Positions 62,222-64,000 of a stretch of DNA of 64,000 nucleotides are shown here, in pieces. The stretch is taken from positions 682,001-746,000 of the forward strand of contig CAXXFQ010000033.1 in the NCBI GenBank assembly GCA_963674475.2, in the 5' to 3' direction. The notes below the pieces were generated by a model. It was given only the letters and a program-made list of their open reading frames with translations, did not search any database and had not been told where the DNA came from. Each line of letters opens with the position of its first letter. The first letter of the stretch is position 1. Made by a program: the position numbers and the translations under genes. This DNA comes from CAXXFQ01 sp963674475 (GTDB taxonomy: Bacteria > Planctomycetota > Planctomycetia > Pirellulales > Thermoguttaceae).

Positions 62222-64000
62222 TTACTCCATGTCGGGCGTCCAGAGTTTCGGCTTTTCCTTCCCGGTCGAAGCCGAGGCGTCGCTTCCGTCGGGCGTCCAT
62301 AATCCACTCCCGGTCGAGGCCGCCTCTTGGGGACCTGCTCCCGTCTCGGCAACCGCTCCCAGGTCGGCAGCTTCTCCCCCCGGCGCGGGTCCGGCTCCCG
62401 CTGCCTGTGGCGAAATGACCCCGGCTTGCATGAGCATCCGGACCATTGTTTCGTTGACCCCCGGTTCGCGATGGTGGTTGGTTTCGAGATGGCGTACCAC
62501 CTTCAAGACCTCATCCCTATGTCCCTGTTCGAGTCGTTTTTTCAATTCGATCAGGTCCCACTGGACGTCGGAGCCCCCCTTTTCGGCGACCCCATTGCGG
62601 CCCTCTTCGATCCAATCAAACGCTTTCTCGGTTGAATCGAACCGGACTAAGGTAATCAGAATGAACTGACGGTCGTTCTCCTCGATCGACGGCCGGGACA
62701 AAAGCGTCTCGCCGAAGCGTCGGATCGCCTCGTGGGCCATCACTAAGACCGCCCGATGAAAGGCGGTTCGGAGCGTTTCGTCCGACATTTTTTCCGCCTC
62801 GAGTCGAGTCAAACGGACCGGGGGGAAATTCATGACGTCGACCCCTTCCGGATCGATCGGATCGGCCGTGGGCAGGTTGAGTTTACTGCGAAGCCGATTG
62901 TAGTCGAACTGGCGACCGGCCATTTCGGACCAGGACTGCATGACGAGGATTGCGGCGGCCACTTTGCGACGCAGCGCCGGATCGTCGGCCGCCTCGGCAG
63001 GCGTCTTCCCGGCGAGTATCCCCAACGGTTCTTCGGGCCAGGCCTCCAACAGCGCGTTTTCGAAATGTTCCCGATCGATCTCTTTCATTTGATCGGGCTT
63101 CATGTCTTGGGGCGGGAACCAGGGGCAATCGAACAGGTCGCGACTGGCCGAGACCTGAACCAAAACCTTTGTTTCCGGATCTCCTTCGAACTGGTCGGCA
63201 GCCAAATCGTCGAAAAACTCTTGGAGCGAACCGACATTTTTCGGCGAGACGCCCAGCATTTCCAATCGGGCCTCGCGATCCGTTTGACGGCCAAAGAGCC
63301 GGGCCTGACCGAGAATCCTCGGCATTGTTTCGCCGGTGGTCCCTTCAGCCTTTTCGAGTCGGGGACGATCGAGGACCCAAAAAACGGCCTTCGGCGGAAC
63401 GTCGTTTTCATGGGCCGGCTCGCGCGGCGTAGGAACCTGAACCGCCTGCTTCGACATCGACAGCGCGGCAACCAGTTCATCGGCGTCTTTGATGGTAAAA
63501 GTTGCCAGAAGGGAATCGAATTGATCGCCCAGCGGGTCGTCGCTTTCGAGCATCGCGATCGCTTCGGCTTCGACCGCATCTTCCCCTTCGGCGGTTTCTG
63601 CCACGCGGTGCCAAGCCTCCGCGGTCGACGCCCGGTCGCCCAGCCAGTTACGTACGATTGCCAAGTTGCGCCAAAGGGCCGGGTGATCGACTTTTTCGGC
63701 CAACTCGGTCAGTTGTTTTTCCCCGTCCAGCCACCGGCCCCGTTTGATCGAGTCCATGGTCGTCGTGAACGTTTTGGCCCACTCGACCTCTTCAGGACCT
63801 TCGACCAGTGCGGGATCGTCTTTGGTCAAAAGGGGCCAAGTCCGACTCTGGTACATCGCCGAAAGCATTTCCATTGGCCGGGAATCCCCTTCAGACACCG
63901 CGCCCATGAACTGCAACAAAGCGCGGGCGACCCGGTATTGGCCGTTGCGTCCCAGCGCTTCGGAAAGAATGGCCATCGACTCGTAAATCTGACTATAGAA
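62222..64000 (-). CDS. Large protein of unknown function, 5'-partial at the window edge
   Basis: At least 592 residues; the frame stays open to the right edge (codons before the ATG at 63976 read as plausible protein), so the true start is beyond the window. It is rich in helices, with TPR-like stretches at the visible N-terminal end (ALGRNGQYRVARALLQFM and LAIVRNWLGDRASTAEAWHRVAE). The C-terminal tail is low in complexity (Ala/Gly/Pro) and holds two copies of an LWTPD motif. I do not recognise the family. There are no signal peptide or membrane segments in the visible part. Confidence 0.75.
   Translation of the reverse strand, partial: FYSQIYESMAILSEALGRNGQYRVARALLQFMGAVSEGDSRPMEMLSAMYQSRTWPLLTKDDPALVEGPEEVEWAKTFTTTMDSIKRGRWLDGEKQLTELAEKVDHPALWRNLAIVRNWLGDRASTAEAWHRVAETAEGEDAVEAEAIAMLESDDPLGDQFDSLLATFTIKDADELVAALSMSKQAVQVPTPREPAHENDVPPKAVFWVLDRPRLEKAEGTTGETMPRILGQARLFGRQTDREARLEMLGVSPKNVGSLQEFFDDLAADQFEGDPETKVLVQVSASRDLFDCPWFPPQDMKPDQMKEIDREHFENALLEAWPEEPLGILAGKTPAEAADDPALRRKVAAAILVMQSWSEMAGRQFDYNRLRSKLNLPTADPIDPEGVDVMNFPPVRLTRLEAEKMSDETLRTAFHRAVLVMAHEAIRRFGETLLSRPSIEENDRQFILITLVRFDSTEKAFDWIEEGRNGVAEKGGSDVQWDLIELKKRLEQGHRDEVLKVVRHLETNHHREPGVNETMVRMLMQAGVISPQAAGAGPAPGGEAADLGAVAETGAGPQEAASTGSGLWTPDGSDASASTGKEKPKLWTPDME

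Overview
The window looks like chromosomal DNA of a planctomycete (Planctomycetota, probably an anaerobic Pirellulales or Thermoguttaceae-like lineage). The reasons are a fused 3-dehydroquinate dehydratase/shikimate dehydrogenase, a Ser/Thr kinase with the N-terminal lead-in I associate with planctomycete kinases, several large proteins of apparently planctomycete-restricted type, sulfatase-like proteins, and an F-type ATP synthase whose c and b subunits carry signal-peptide-like N termini. An M3-type [FeFe] hydrogenase points to anaerobic, fermentative metabolism. This assignment is inferred from gene content; no rRNA is present.

Layout. 1-9 kb: the end of a BY-kinase/ParA-like ATPase gene, then a minus-strand run of aroDE, mutL, a secreted esterase and a 1,000-residue secreted protein. 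9-17.3 kb: a small helical protein, a Ser/Thr kinase with a degenerate receiver-like tail, then a minus-strand cell-wall cluster murC-murB-ddl-ftsQ-like and a radical SAM protein. 17.3-19.4 kb: a gene-poor stretch with a candidate structured RNA that has its own promoter and terminator, a glpP antiterminator gene, nested inverted repeats and a 158-bp palindrome. 19.4-24.5 kb: [FeFe] hydrogenase plus its NuoE-like partner, an LpxH-like phosphoesterase, a rhomboid protease and a sialidase-like propeller. 24.5-34.5 kb: AtpZ, an active/inactive M16 peptidase pair, a GNAT protein, endonuclease IV, a membrane protein of unknown function, a phosphodiesterase-family protein, mnmG bracketed by inverted copies of a repeat, and MarC. 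34.7-45 kb: a secreted GH28-like beta-helix protein, an oxidoreductase/aminotransferase pair, a lipoprotein metallopeptidase, glyA, a single-domain response regulator and nagA. 44.9-53 kb: the ATP synthase operon (atpI-B-E-F-H-A-G-D-C). 53-58 kb: a MacAB-like ABC exporter whose adaptor protein carries EF-hands and 45 perfect copies of a 15-bp repeat. 58-64 kb: a methyltransferase, a sulfatase-like pseudoenzyme, an OleA/FabH-like ketosynthase, rpiB and the 3' part of a large unknown gene.

The most unusual content is non-coding or repetitive: (1) the 675-bp perfect minisatellite in the exporter adaptor gene; (2) a roughly 120-bp three-hairpin repeat in three copies whose stems differ by compensated base changes; (3) a second dispersed repeat found directly behind murB and glyA in the same sense; (4) the candidate RNA at 17.8-18.0 kb; (5) the large palindrome at 19.0 kb. 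Calls rest on motif recognition by eye; no database search was run.
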